Shown: one piece after another, positions 42,801 through 50,892 of the stretch
Layout: every line of letters begins with the position of its first letter
How positions within the stretch are numbered: position 1 is the stretch's first letter
Origin: Anaeromassilibacillus sp001305115
Lineage (GTDB): Bacteria > Bacillota > Clostridia > Oscillospirales > Acutalibacteraceae
NCBI GenBank assembly: GCA_042854365.1
Contig: AP031437.1
Span: 3,100,001 to 3,164,000, forward strand
Direction of reading: 5' to 3'
Length of the DNA: 64,000 bases
The notes under the pieces: model-generated
Told to the model about the DNA's origin: nothing
The model's input: the letters and a program-made list of their open reading frames with translations, nothing else
Databases searched by the model: none
Made by a program: the position numbers and the translations under genes

Positions 42801-45800
42801 GGTTTCTTATATCCACTCCACAGCTCCTGGTACTGTGACTTTGTTTACTTCTCCGGACAATGAGGTATGGACTGAATTGCAGACAAAGGATCAAACCAGC
42901 GGCAGTAGTTGGGTTCGCCATACGATTACTCCTCTGGGGAAGATTCCAGAAGGTACCAATTATCTGAAAATTGTTCTGAATGGTACAACGAAAGCGTGGA
43001 GCCCACAGCTTTCCGATTTGACAGCGACGATTGCATATGGCGTGAAAGAACGTCAAATGGTGGATTCCATGGTGGATTTCTCCAAAATATATCGGGCGGA
43101 TCATGTAGTATTGCGCAATGGAGCGATTGAGGCACAGGACCAGAATACCGGCTCGTTGGTGTACAGCTTGACTCAAATGCAGGAAATGGTTGTGCAGGCT
43201 TCTGGAAACGTATCCCTTGCCGTCTCAGAAGACGGGCTGTCCTATACGGCGTTGGATGATCTGGAAATCACAGATCGCGCAATCCATGCGGAATTGAATG
43301 GCGCAAAATATGTGCAGATCATGCTGAACGGTGACGCTAAGGTGAGCGGTGTGCAGATCGATTATCTACATGAGATTGCGCCCATTGAAGCGATTCGATT
43401 TGATGAGGATACTTTCCGTGCAGTAGCTCTGTACGATGTTGAGCCGTCTATCAAAAAAGCCCCTATGAATGGCACCGGTGAATTGCTCTATGAGACTTCC
43501 AATGAAGCGATTGCCACCTATGAGAACGGTATCCTCCATCCCAAAGCAGTGGGAAGTACCGATCTGACGGCCTCCGTTTTAGGAAGTGACATTACGGCGG
43601 AGGCGACTGTGGATGTCTATCATAATGTAGCCAAGAACAAAACTGCAACCAGCAGCGCTTATTATAATGGCTATGCGCCGGACAAGGCTTTTGACGGCAA
43701 CATGAACGATGCTGCACGTTGGCAGAGCAGCGGGAGTGGAATCTCTTGGATTCAGGTGGATTTGGGAGAAATCGCAGAAATCGAATGGATGGATTTTACC
43801 TGGGACAGCATAGGAGGCGACTATGCGGTAACATTTTCTGAAGATGGGGATACTTGGAGCAAACCGATCACAATGAAAGAAGCAGATGGTAAACAGGTTG
43901 CTGTGGAAACGCCGGGAATCAAGGCACGCTATGTAAAACTGACCGGACTGGCGGAGAATGCCGTCTACGGTTTAGTGGAATGGCGGCTCCTGAACAGTAG
44001 CCACGCGGGTTCTGACGAGGACGTAGTGGATACCAACATTGCTTTGAACCAAGAAATCCTATGCAGCAATGAGAATATTGAAGGCGGGTATGCGGCCAAA
44101 AACGCAGTGGATGGAGATCTCAATACACGGTGGGATGTCGATAAATCCCACCGTGACGACAACCAGTGGATCGCGGTCAATCTAGGAGAGCCTTCTACGG
44201 TTACTGCGGTCAATCTGAACTTTGAAGCAGCCTATGCAAAAGAGTATACGATCCAGATTTCCGATGATGGAAAGAAGTGGACCGATCTGCTGACCAATAA
44301 AGCAGGAGCGGTTGGCTGGAATTACCATAACCTGGAAAGCCCCGTTCAGGCCCAGTACGTCAAGATGCAGTGTATTAAGCGCGGAACTAATTACGGCGTA
44401 AGCCTGTTCGAATTCGAAGTCATAGGGAGAAATCAGGCATCGATGGAGCCAGTAGAGCTTACTTCTATTACCATGCTTCAGGATTCAGTCAAACTATTGC
44501 CTGGGCATACCCAAACGCTCAATGTTCTCACAGAACCAGTAGCCAATGCGGCGAGCCTCCAATGGAGCAGTTCCGACGAGGCGATTGCCACAGTTAACGC
44601 TAATGGACTTGTGACGGCACACAAAGAAGGAACCGTAAGAATCACTGCATGTGCAACGCTCAATCCAAAAGTACAAGCGGTTTGCACCGTGACAGTTGTG
44701 CCTTACAGCGGCCTCCCCGTTTCGGTAGCTTCCGTGGAAATTCAAAACGCTCCGGAAGAGCCTATGACGGTTGGTACATCACAGGCGTTGCAAGTGGTTG
44801 TCCTCCCGGAAAACGCATCCAATCGGAATGTACAATGGATCAGCAGCGACAGTTCCGTAGCAAAGGTGAACAGCCGCGGCATTGTAACCGCAGTTGCTGA
44901 AGGAACTGCAACCATTACGGCAAAAAGCGTTGTTTCGGATTGCGAGGATCAAGTGGAGATAGCGGTTGTACCGAAAGAAGCTCCATCGGCACATGTTCTG
45001 GTGGTTCAATATGGAAATCAGGCGACAATGGAATTCAATGGAAATGTAGAACAAGAGATTCTCGATCAGGACGGCCTGTATGCGGCGTCCGTTTTGGGCG
45101 GTACAGAACTGACGCTTACCTTTATTCCAAAGGGCGAGGAATGCACGTTCCGTACAGTAACCCTAAATGGCAAACCTGTAGAAGGCGTTACACCGGACGG
45201 GTTGACATTCGCTTATACTATGAAAAATAGTAGCGCCAATCTGACCTTTGTATTTGAAACCGTCAATAAGTCTGTCTTAAAGACCATCCTAGAGGTCGCC
45301 GAAGGATTGGTGAATAGCGAGGAGTGGGAAGCGGCCGTCCCGTCCGTGCAGAAAGCTTTTGATAAGGCATTGGCAGAGGCGCGGTCTGTGTACTATGACA
45401 AGGACGCGTCCCAAGAACAGGTGAATCAAACTTGGAGCAACCTATTAGACGCAATTCACCATTTGTCCTTTGCTAAGGGGGATAAGAGCAGGCTGGAACA
45501 GTTGGTTTCTATTGCCGAGGAGTTGGAACCAACAGACTTCATAGAAGAAAGCTACAACGTAATGGCGCAAGCGCTGGAGGATGCTAAAAAGATCCTACAG
45601 GACGAGGATGCGCTGGAAAAAGAGGTACAAGATACCTACGATACGCTGTATGAAGCAATGGTTTCTTTGGAGCGTGTAGCGGAAAAAACCACTTTAAACA
45701 GTGCGATTGCTAAAGCAGTTGAGATCGAAACGAATCTGAACCTTTATATGACCGATGGAAAAGAGGCCTTTAAACGGGCTCTGGCCGCCGCAAAACGGGT

Positions 45801-46470
45801 TGCCGTGGATTCAAATGTTTCACAGGAGAAAGTGGATCGTGCAACGGAGGCATTAACAGAAGCGATGGCTGCTCTCCGTAAGCTAGCAGATAAGACCCAA
45901 CTGGAAGAGTTGCTTCACAGAGCGAATACAATCAATCTGAGCGGCTACACTTCCTCCAGCGTGTCCCAGTTCAAAGCGGCATGCAATGTGTTGGAAGCAT
46001 TGGTCAGCCAAAAAGAAGTTGCAGAAGAAGAAGCACAAGCTGCTATAAAAGCCTATTTAATCGCAGAGGGCAATCTTAAACCGGTAAATTCTCCTTCGCC
46101 TTCCAAGAAAGGAAGCTCTTCAAAAAATGCTGCAGCAAATACGTATGCAGATGCCGGAAGGGTCCAGGTAGCGCCTGAGAACTCCATAGGATCTGCTGTA
46201 CGCTCTGTTTTGTGCGATACAACCATTCCGTTTACAGTCAAACATGGTAGCGCATATTGTTTTAAGATTACCGTATTAAACGGAAGTCCTGAAACACCAA
46301 GCTTCACGGTGGGGAATGGCAACGTGCTCAAGACACAATTTGTGGCTAAAAGAGGGAACGACTATTATTACCGAGTTTGGGCAATCGGTATGCCAGGCGA
46401 AAGCGCTGGCGTTTATACACAGATGCCCAACGAAACGCCCCAAAGACAATGCGTAGTTACCATCGTATAA
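39874..46470 (+). CDS. giant secreted polysaccharide lyase (PL8-type) with multiple binding modules
   Basis: 2198 residues from ATG 39874 (GGGGGAAA upstream). After the signal peptide (to about 30), residues 30-800 form a PL8-family lyase: Asn174-Trp175 in NYGNWFGWGIGAP, His284 and Tyr289 in TYIAHSNIAYNGGYG, and MDAFRGREIAR, the positions of catalytic Asn, His, Tyr and Arg in hyaluronate/chondroitin/xanthan lyases. Then Fn3 (about 827-915), galactose-binding-like domains (915-1230), two F5/8 type C modules (about 1250-1375 and 1385-1520), two Big_2 Ig-like domains (about 1528-1700), a small beta domain (about 1708-1795), FIVAR-type helical repeats (about 1797-2070), an S/P/K linker and a C-terminal domain (2088-2198) shared with the GH63 protein. 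No LPXTG motif. Substrate not certain; glycosaminoglycans are the family norm. Confidence 0.9.
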   Translation: MKKKVLALFLVLVMALTGTGLGMPVALGAPEELDAYDQLRLKWYNMAVGGDYEENDPDLQPMLQSINDTAQDYWDRMNPSPVCNAVNGRYNGVEGAGDSSQDYLWEEYPLGWRGDSIDSNSIHFSYQYLRAMALAHETRGCELYHNEALLADIERGLEYLYINHFNESISNYGNWFGWGIGAPIYLDETLILLYDSLPWEDILKYAVVSRKWAENNMIGAANSLWQLRASMYAGMLLKDQMGNYKGSQMTGGQMLERVQQKVPDYLGYVTSGDGYYPDGTYIAHSNIAYNGGYGYTALSESCHLVYMLTDTPWEIMDEKAKNVFQWIYDSYETIIYNGVLMDAFRGREIARTDMKQADAAIIVVNAILMAIEMAEPEDAANYKSMIKQWYAGNTYTLKNLNESADLPWHKFPLDTVVRILNIVDDDTIQPRHITGKYYQFTQSDRAVLRGETFSACVAMASKRIAHYETGDVNTKGWNTGSGMTYIYNGDLERYDGLNKATIDWFRLPGTTSVYNKKVNTGTSSQSFAGGTGDGMYGVSGMQLAAPGTNLKAKKSWFMFDDEIVALGSDIQSSSDSESTETTFENYMIDDAGDNRLVVDGEEQPSELGWEEKKSDVQWLNIEANVEGANLGIYFPEKETVSMKRETRSGRWTDLGGYNTDATLYSANYLTLWKDHGVNPINETYSYILLPNKTANETADYAGNSDVTILRNDALVQAAYEKNLNLVGANFWEGASIDAKGIGSYLTSDSPSSVMVRENDREMEISVSDPTQENKGSIQIELNRAARGVISADEGVEVLSTTPTIRLKVHVNNAKGKTFSTKLSFEDLGEPESTAIEGFKTEGDEVVVTLAPAARAKAYTLRYGTESGKYPYTQSSTGTSIRLNGLTAGETYYFTAVAFNDSGESPQAPEQSFTVPLTTQFTDHFDTMDQILSRSSNILLEVSDGANFSGDTSTLKRATMEEGWITYSLPALSNFTLVSYIHSTAPGTVTLFTSPDNEVWTELQTKDQTSGSSWVRHTITPLGKIPEGTNYLKIVLNGTTKAWSPQLSDLTATIAYGVKERQMVDSMVDFSKIYRADHVVLRNGAIEAQDQNTGSLVYSLTQMQEMVVQASGNVSLAVSEDGLSYTALDDLEITDRAIHAELNGAKYVQIMLNGDAKVSGVQIDYLHEIAPIEAIRFDEDTFRAVALYDVEPSIKKAPMNGTGELLYETSNEAIATYENGILHPKAVGSTDLTASVLGSDITAEATVDVYHNVAKNKTATSSAYYNGYAPDKAFDGNMNDAARWQSSGSGISWIQVDLGEIAEIEWMDFTWDSIGGDYAVTFSEDGDTWSKPITMKEADGKQVAVETPGIKARYVKLTGLAENAVYGLVEWRLLNSSHAGSDEDVVDTNIALNQEILCSNENIEGGYAAKNAVDGDLNTRWDVDKSHRDDNQWIAVNLGEPSTVTAVNLNFEAAYAKEYTIQISDDGKKWTDLLTNKAGAVGWNYHNLESPVQAQYVKMQCIKRGTNYGVSLFEFEVIGRNQASMEPVELTSITMLQDSVKLLPGHTQTLNVLTEPVANAASLQWSSSDEAIATVNANGLVTAHKEGTVRITACATLNPKVQAVCTVTVVPYSGLPVSVASVEIQNAPEEPMTVGTSQALQVVVLPENASNRNVQWISSDSSVAKVNSRGIVTAVAEGTATITAKSVVSDCEDQVEIAVVPKEAPSAHVLVVQYGNQATMEFNGNVEQEILDQDGLYAASVLGGTELTLTFIPKGEECTFRTVTLNGKPVEGVTPDGLTFAYTMKNSSANLTFVFETVNKSVLKTILEVAEGLVNSEEWEAAVPSVQKAFDKALAEARSVYYDKDASQEQVNQTWSNLLDAIHHLSFAKGDKSRLEQLVSIAEELEPTDFIEESYNVMAQALEDAKKILQDEDALEKEVQDTYDTLYEAMVSLERVAEKTTLNSAIAKAVEIETNLNLYMTDGKEAFKRALAAAKRVAVDSNVSQEKVDRATEALTEAMAALRKLADKTQLEELLHRANTINLSGYTSSSVSQFKAACNVLEALVSQKEVAEEEAQAAIKAYLIAEGNLKPVNSPSPSKKGSSSKNAAANTYADAGRVQVAPENSIGSAVRSVLCDTTIPFTVKHGSAYCFKITVLNGSPETPSFTVGNGNVLKTQFVAKRGNDYYYRVWAIGMPGESAGVYTQMPNETPQRQCVVTIV

Positions 46471-46481
46471 AATAGTTTATT

Positions 46482-46520
46482 GGACAAAACCGCCGGTTTC
46501 CCGGCGGTTTTGTCCTTTTT
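46482..46520 (+). terminator. terminator of the PL8 gene
   Basis: Perfect 15-bp stem GGACAAAACCGCCGG/CCGGCGGTTTTGTCC, 4-base loop, followed by TTTTTT. Confidence 0.95.
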
Positions 46521-46889
46521 TATAAGAATTTCTTCCTGTCAAAGTCCACCATGCGGCTTTGAATCCCTACGTTAGCGCAGTTGTTAAAGACGTTCAAAAA
46601 GCCCGGCGCATACAAATCTAGAGCTTATGCCATCCGGCGTTCCCCAAGATATTCTGGCTTAATAGGTTTTTGTACAGGCCAGAAAGAATCGGTATGTTTC
46701 CCCGGGCGAGAGGCTTCCAGGTAGGGTTGGTAAACCATCTACTAGGATACCAAATCGCACTGGTACACGTGTTCGCAATCTTGCGGTTTTTTCCCAATGG
46801 TTCGCGTTCTTTCTAAGTATAGGGGATAACCGTCTAAAAGAAAACGGATGAAAGAAACTCCGCCAAAGTTTCCCCTGTCCGATTGCATC
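46521..46889. other. gene-free spacer
   Basis: About 370 bases between the PL8 terminator and the promoter of the first BlaI-like gene. I see no gene, repeat or RNA in it. Confidence 0.35.
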
Positions 46890-46938
46890 TTGACATTAAA
46901 GAAAAATAGGCATATGCTTTATACATACAAAAGTATGT
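46890..46938 (+). promoter_or_regulatory. promoter and operator of BlaI/BlaR1 cassette 1
   Basis: TTGACA (46890-46895) and TATGCT (46913-46918) are spaced 17 bases, followed by a dyad ACATAC-AAAA-GTATGT (46923-46938). The dyad lies at the transcription start, as expected for a BlaI/MecI-type repressor site. Confidence 0.7.
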
Positions 46939-46965
46939 TAAACAGACAAAGAGAGGTGAAAATCC

Positions 46966-47331
46966 ATGTTCAAGAAATTGTCCGAAGCCGAATTGGATGT
47001 CATGTTAGTAATCTGGAACGCGCAGGAATCTTTGGATACCGGCGAGATCGTCCGTAAACTGAAACAGGGCAAGAAGTTGCAGGCTGTGCAGGTCCTTTTG
47101 GGGCGGTTGGTCAACAAGGGATATGTATCTTGTGAAAAGATAGGACGTTTGAATTATTATACCCCACTTGTTCCACAAGCGGCGTATCGGGCGGCAGAGA
47201 CGGAAACCTTTGTGGAAAAACTGTACCGCAATTCCCCGAAGTCCCTGATCGCCGCATTGGTCCAATCTCAACCTCTCAGTAAGGAGGATCTGGAAGAAAT
47301 TCGGGCACTGTTGGATCGAGAGGAGGAGTAG
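46966..47331 (+). CDS. BlaI/MecI/CopY-family repressor, cassette 1
   Basis: 121 residues. The N-terminal winged helix (LSEAELDVMLVIWNAQESLDTGEIVRKLKQGKKLQAVQVLLGRLVNKGYVSCEKIGRLNYYTPLV) is followed by a helical dimerisation tail (ETFVEKLYRNSPKSLIAALVQSQPLSKEDLEEIRALLD). It should bind the dyad upstream of itself and be inactivated by the membrane protease encoded next. The 3' half is nearly identical at base level to the second copy at 50525-50890, while the DNA-binding half differs. Confidence 0.92.
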   Translation: MFKKLSEAELDVMLVIWNAQESLDTGEIVRKLKQGKKLQAVQVLLGRLVNKGYVSCEKIGRLNYYTPLVPQAAYRAAETETFVEKLYRNSPKSLIAALVQSQPLSKEDLEEIRALLDREEE

Positions 47332-47333
47332 GA

Positions 47334-49151
47334 ATGTTGGAAAACCTGTTTGTCCAAACCCTCAGTGTATCAGTACAGACGGCTTTGCTGTTATTACCTC
47401 TCTTTTTCGCCGATAGATGGCTTACAAGGGAATTTCCCTCCCAGGCAAGATGCTTTTTATGGTTGGTGTTTAGTGTCCGGTTATTGATTCCGATGACCTT
47501 TGCATTTCCTCTTTCAGCGGGAAATGCAACTATGCAGGGTTCGGCCGGAACCATTTCTTCCGCCGGTTCTCAGGTTGTCTACCAGCAGCCGGACGTTCTT
47601 TCGCAGGCCTTTCCCGCCAGTCCCATTCCTGCATTTGACGCCCCCATGGAACTGTTCTATGAACACCTTCCTCTCCTGGAAGGGCTCGCACTGGTTTGGG
47701 TCATGGGGAGTATTTGCTTTTTGTTGGCTCATATAGGGTTTTATCTTTTTCATATCCGATTCCTAAAGAAAAGCGCAGAATCCGGCTTGGGTCCGGAACA
47801 ATCGATTCTTTTGGAACAGGTGCAGAAGGACATGCATATCCGGCGGGACATCCCCGTAAGAATCAGCAGCCATGCGGAGGGGCCTATGATCCTGGGGCTA
47901 TTTCGTCCCGTGCTGATTTTGCCACAGATGAAACTGACGCAACAACAGTTGACATTTATTTTCCGCCACGAACTCGCCCATTACAAACGGCGCGACCTCT
48001 GGATCAAGTGGATGTTTCTGCTGGTGCAGAGCGTCCACTGGTTTAACCCCTTGGTACATATTCTGGCGAAGAAGGCAAATTTGGATTTGGAAAATGCCTG
48101 CGACGATACCGTCCTAAAGGGGAAAAGCCGCCTCTACCGGAAGGAATACGGGACGGTCCTACTGGAAGTCCTGACGGAACAGTCCCACAGTGTTCCCCTT
48201 TCTACCGGTTTTTCGGGGAAGAAAAAGGAAATGGTCCGGCGGTTCCAAAATATTGTCCATCCATCGCCAAAGCGAAAGGGACATGTCCTGATCGGTTGTA
48301 TCGCAGTGGCTTTGGTATTGCTTACCAGTTCCCTGAACCCGGCGTCTGCGCAGGCGTTGAATCCTTCGGTTCTTTCCCAGTTAAAGGCAACCCATACAAC
48401 CCTGGAAGAACAGGCCGCAACCAAGGCGCTTCTTGCGCAGTGCCTGGAAGGGTCAATGTTCGAAACCTATCAGCCCTTCCGCGATTTGCCGTTGACCGAT
48501 GAAAATTACCAGAGGTACGAACAGGCGGAAGAATCATACTGCGATCTACTCCGAAAATATCCAGAAACCTCTCAGGTATATGAATATACATCGAACCCTT
48601 ATTTTCTTCTAGTCGATATACAATCCCTTATGTCAAACGGCATTTTTTGTTGCCAAACAGATCAAGATCGAGCAGAGGGATGCTTTCGAATGATTTGGAT
48701 GGACTTTTCCGATCCGACTTCACTGCAAGTAACCGATTTGGGAATTGCTTATCCAAATAAAGGCCGTTATTTAAACGAGAATATTCAATTTATACAACAA
48801 CAATCCCAGCAAGCGTACAATATTGCCACCCGGTTCGGAATCGATCTGTCGAAGTATCAGAAGGCATATACGGGGATGTATCCGGCCGTAATCGAGAATC
48901 ACGCTATCAATTTAGGTTGGTCCATTCAGGAACAATTAAAAAGACTAGGTCCATATAAATTTGAACAATTTGATAGGGCCCATATGATGGCCTATATTCA
49001 TAACGATTCTACACAGGGTGTTATTTTAAATGCGGATCGGAGCGGTATCTATGCCCATTATTTTGAAATCCCTACGATTGATGAAAGAAATCAAAGAAAA
49101 ACATTAGAAAGCCAATTCCCTATCATCCGTTCAGAATGTCAGTCTTCATAA
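47334..49151 (+). CDS. BlaR1-like M56 membrane metalloprotease, cassette 1
   Basis: 605 residues. Several N-terminal membrane helices, then the M56 zinc protease core with HELAH at residues 212-216 (FRHELAHYKRRDLW) and the second metal ligand region LENACDDTVL; a further helix near residue 330. The extracellular C-terminal part (about 350-605) is not the penicillin-binding domain of true BlaR1 and resembles nothing I can name, so the ligand is unknown. ATG starts three bases after the blaI-like stop, with GAGGAGGAG in the end of that gene. About residues 1-405 are nearly identical to the second copy; the sensor part diverges. Confidence 0.9.
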   Translation: MLENLFVQTLSVSVQTALLLLPLFFADRWLTREFPSQARCFLWLVFSVRLLIPMTFAFPLSAGNATMQGSAGTISSAGSQVVYQQPDVLSQAFPASPIPAFDAPMELFYEHLPLLEGLALVWVMGSICFLLAHIGFYLFHIRFLKKSAESGLGPEQSILLEQVQKDMHIRRDIPVRISSHAEGPMILGLFRPVLILPQMKLTQQQLTFIFRHELAHYKRRDLWIKWMFLLVQSVHWFNPLVHILAKKANLDLENACDDTVLKGKSRLYRKEYGTVLLEVLTEQSHSVPLSTGFSGKKKEMVRRFQNIVHPSPKRKGHVLIGCIAVALVLLTSSLNPASAQALNPSVLSQLKATHTTLEEQAATKALLAQCLEGSMFETYQPFRDLPLTDENYQRYEQAEESYCDLLRKYPETSQVYEYTSNPYFLLVDIQSLMSNGIFCCQTDQDRAEGCFRMIWMDFSDPTSLQVTDLGIAYPNKGRYLNENIQFIQQQSQQAYNIATRFGIDLSKYQKAYTGMYPAVIENHAINLGWSIQEQLKRLGPYKFEQFDRAHMMAYIHNDSTQGVILNADRSGIYAHYFEIPTIDERNQRKTLESQFPIIRSECQSS

Positions 49152-49293
49152 CCATCTCATTTCAAATACCACTACAATAAAGCATAGTAGCGATAGGGAT
49201 ACCCTGCAATTTGATGGTGGCTGTCATTTCATATATCCCCATTACAAATAAACAAAACCAAATGATTATTATGTATGAGAAAGGATGTATAAA

Positions 49294-49529
49294 ATGAAAA
49301 AAAAGATTTTGTCCGTAGTCTGTATCCTATTATTCATGTACTGTCTGCCTTCTGCGGCCTTTGCCTATTCTGTAAGTAGACATGCGAGTATGACGGGAAA
49401 CATCAGCTTATAAGTGTAGAACTCCATCATGAGAAACAAGTAATTGTGGAATTAAAAACACCCAAAACGAATCATATAAATCGAATAATATTAAATAGAC
49501 ATATTGACTGCTTAGGCAAACCATTATAA
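49294..49529 (+). pseudogene. small secreted peptide gene, frameshifted
   Basis: ATG with AAAGGATG upstream encodes a good signal peptide (MKKKILSVVCILLFMYCLPS then AAFAYS) but stops after 39 codons at 49411. A -1 shift at about 49407 opens a further 40 codons (LISVELHHEKQVIVELKTPK...) ending at 49529. Either a one-base deletion or a recoding site. It is placed directly after the first BlaR1-like gene, as a secreted protein also follows the second. Confidence 0.5.
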
Positions 49530-49587
49530 TATCTATATAGAACTATTTTTAAAGGCCAAATTGGATGATTTTAAAGGGGTGATTGTG

Positions 49588-50190
49588 TTGAAAAAGTTTC
49601 TGAGTCTCTGTTTATGTCTTTGCTGCCTCCTGTTTTTCTCAATGCCTGCTTTTGCCGCGACTACAAAGGAAACTGGAAATTTGCAAGCCTATCAGTCGGT
49701 ATTGGACAAGTTAAACGAAGAATATGGAACGACGTTCCGTTTTCCAACCGAAGAGGAGTTGCACGAAGTGGGCCTTACCAATACGGTCGACCCGAGAACC
49801 GCGACTGTCTCCGCAACAGAGTTTGAGAAATACATGCGTCCGATCGCCGAGCGGATTTCCCAGGCAAATTTGGAAGTGGAAAGAGAGTGGGAAGATATCT
49901 CCGGCCGTGCTGTAACAGGCGCGGAAGAAACATCAAAGAAGGCGGCCGCTGTCCGGACACCAAAACAGTTGAGACAAACAATCGAAGGCACCGTTATAAG
50001 TTTCAGCTCCTACGCGGAGGACCGTGCAGGGTATCGGCGTTGGGATTCTTTTATAAAGTCCTATCCTCCCATGGATTGCGATTATGGTAGACATCTGTAT
50101 TTGCCTACAAAGGCAAGTAAAGCAAATTATCCAAATAATTCCTGCATACATTTGCCTATATTTATAGGAAAATGCGGCGAACCAACATGA
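49588..50190 (+). CDS. secreted protein of unknown function, possible 3' frameshift
   Basis: About 200 residues from TTG 49588, with AAGGGGTGA upstream. Signal peptide (LKKFLSLCLCLCCLLFFSMPAFA), then a soluble domain (YQSVLDKLNEEYGTTFRFPTEEELHEVGL..., FEKYMRPIAERISQANLEVEREW) of unknown family. The last residues (IFIGKCGEPT) look accidental. A -1 shift near 50170 would continue into an acidic stretch NQHDEVRFTTDDPDNDSYKY...AYRTCAEVYRNT, ending at 50284. So the true protein may be about 35 residues longer and the present copy damaged. Confidence 0.6.
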   Translation: MKKFLSLCLCLCCLLFFSMPAFAATTKETGNLQAYQSVLDKLNEEYGTTFRFPTEEELHEVGLTNTVDPRTATVSATEFEKYMRPIAERISQANLEVEREWEDISGRAVTGAEETSKKAAAVRTPKQLRQTIEGTVISFSSYAEDRAGYRRWDSFIKSYPPMDCDYGRHLYLPTKASKANYPNNSCIHLPIFIGKCGEPT

Positions 50191-50391
50191 TGAAGTGCGT
50201 TTTACAACGGACGATCCGGATAACGATTCCTACAAATACTTAGATGCTTATCGAACATGTGCAGAAGTATACAGAAATACTTGATTTGAATACACTTGTA
50301 GGTTGGATTCCTTCGGATCATACACAAACCGCTGAGTGGTATGCCAGCATGTGGCATTTTCAGCAGCAGACAAATTGTTTCATATCCTTGA

Positions 50392-50430
50392 AGAGGGCAG
50401 AGAGGGGAGATCACCTCGCTGCCCTCTTTT
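50392..50430 (+). terminator. terminator between the two BlaI/BlaR1 cassettes
   Basis: 9-bp stem AGAGGGCAG/CTGCCCTCT with a further inner GAGG/CCTC pairing, followed by TTTT. It separates cassette 1 from the promoter of cassette 2. Confidence 0.75.
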
Positions 50431-50448
50431 CGATTTGTTTATAAAACC

Positions 50449-50500
50449 TTGACACTAAGAAAAATATCCTATATACTTTTAACATACAACTGTATGTTAA
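50449..50500 (+). promoter_or_regulatory. promoter and operator of BlaI/BlaR1 cassette 2
   Basis: TTGACA-17-TATACT (50449-50477), then a perfect 10-bp dyad TTAACATACA-AC-TGTATGTTAA (50479-50500). Its core is ACATAC/GTATGT, the same half-sites as in cassette 1, so cross-regulation is likely. Confidence 0.8.
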
Positions 50501-50524
50501 ACAAACAAAGAGAGGTGAGTTAAT

Positions 50525-50890
50525 ATGTTGAAAAGGCTTTCCGAATCAGAATTGGACATCATGTTGATCATTTGGAGAGCCCCGGAGGCTCTGGATACCG
50601 GCGAAATTGCGCGCCGCCTGCAAAAGGGATGGAAGATACAAGCCGTACAGGTGATTTTGGGCAGGTTGGTCAACAAGGGGTATCTCTCCTGTGAGAAAAC
50701 CGGAAGACTGAATTATTACACTCCGCTTGTCACGGAAGCGGACTACCGGGCGGCAGAGACGGAAACCTTTGTGGAAAAACTGTACCGCAATTCCCCGAAG
50801 TCCCTGATCGCCGCATTGGTCCAATCTCAGCCTCTCAGTAAGGAGGACCTGGAAGAAATTCGGGCACTGTTGGATCGAGAGGAGGAGTAG
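50525..50890 (+). CDS. BlaI/MecI/CopY-family repressor, cassette 2
   Basis: 121 residues. Winged helix LSESELDIMLIIWRAPEALDTGEIARRLQKG, then VQVILGRLVNKGYLSCEKTGRLNYYTPLV. From residue about 78 (YRAAETETF) to the end it is identical to the first copy, while the DNA-binding part differs at roughly a quarter of positions. ATG start with AGAGAGGTGAG upstream. Expected to repress its own operon through the dyad at 50479-50500. Confidence 0.92.
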   Translation: MLKRLSESELDIMLIIWRAPEALDTGEIARRLQKGWKIQAVQVILGRLVNKGYLSCEKTGRLNYYTPLVTEADYRAAETETFVEKLYRNSPKSLIAALVQSQPLSKEDLEEIRALLDREEE

Positions 50891-50892
50891 GA

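Noticed and set aside
46848..47057. Open frame overlapping the first BlaI-like promoter
   Set aside because: It runs through the promoter and operator and is out of frame with the clear repressor gene.
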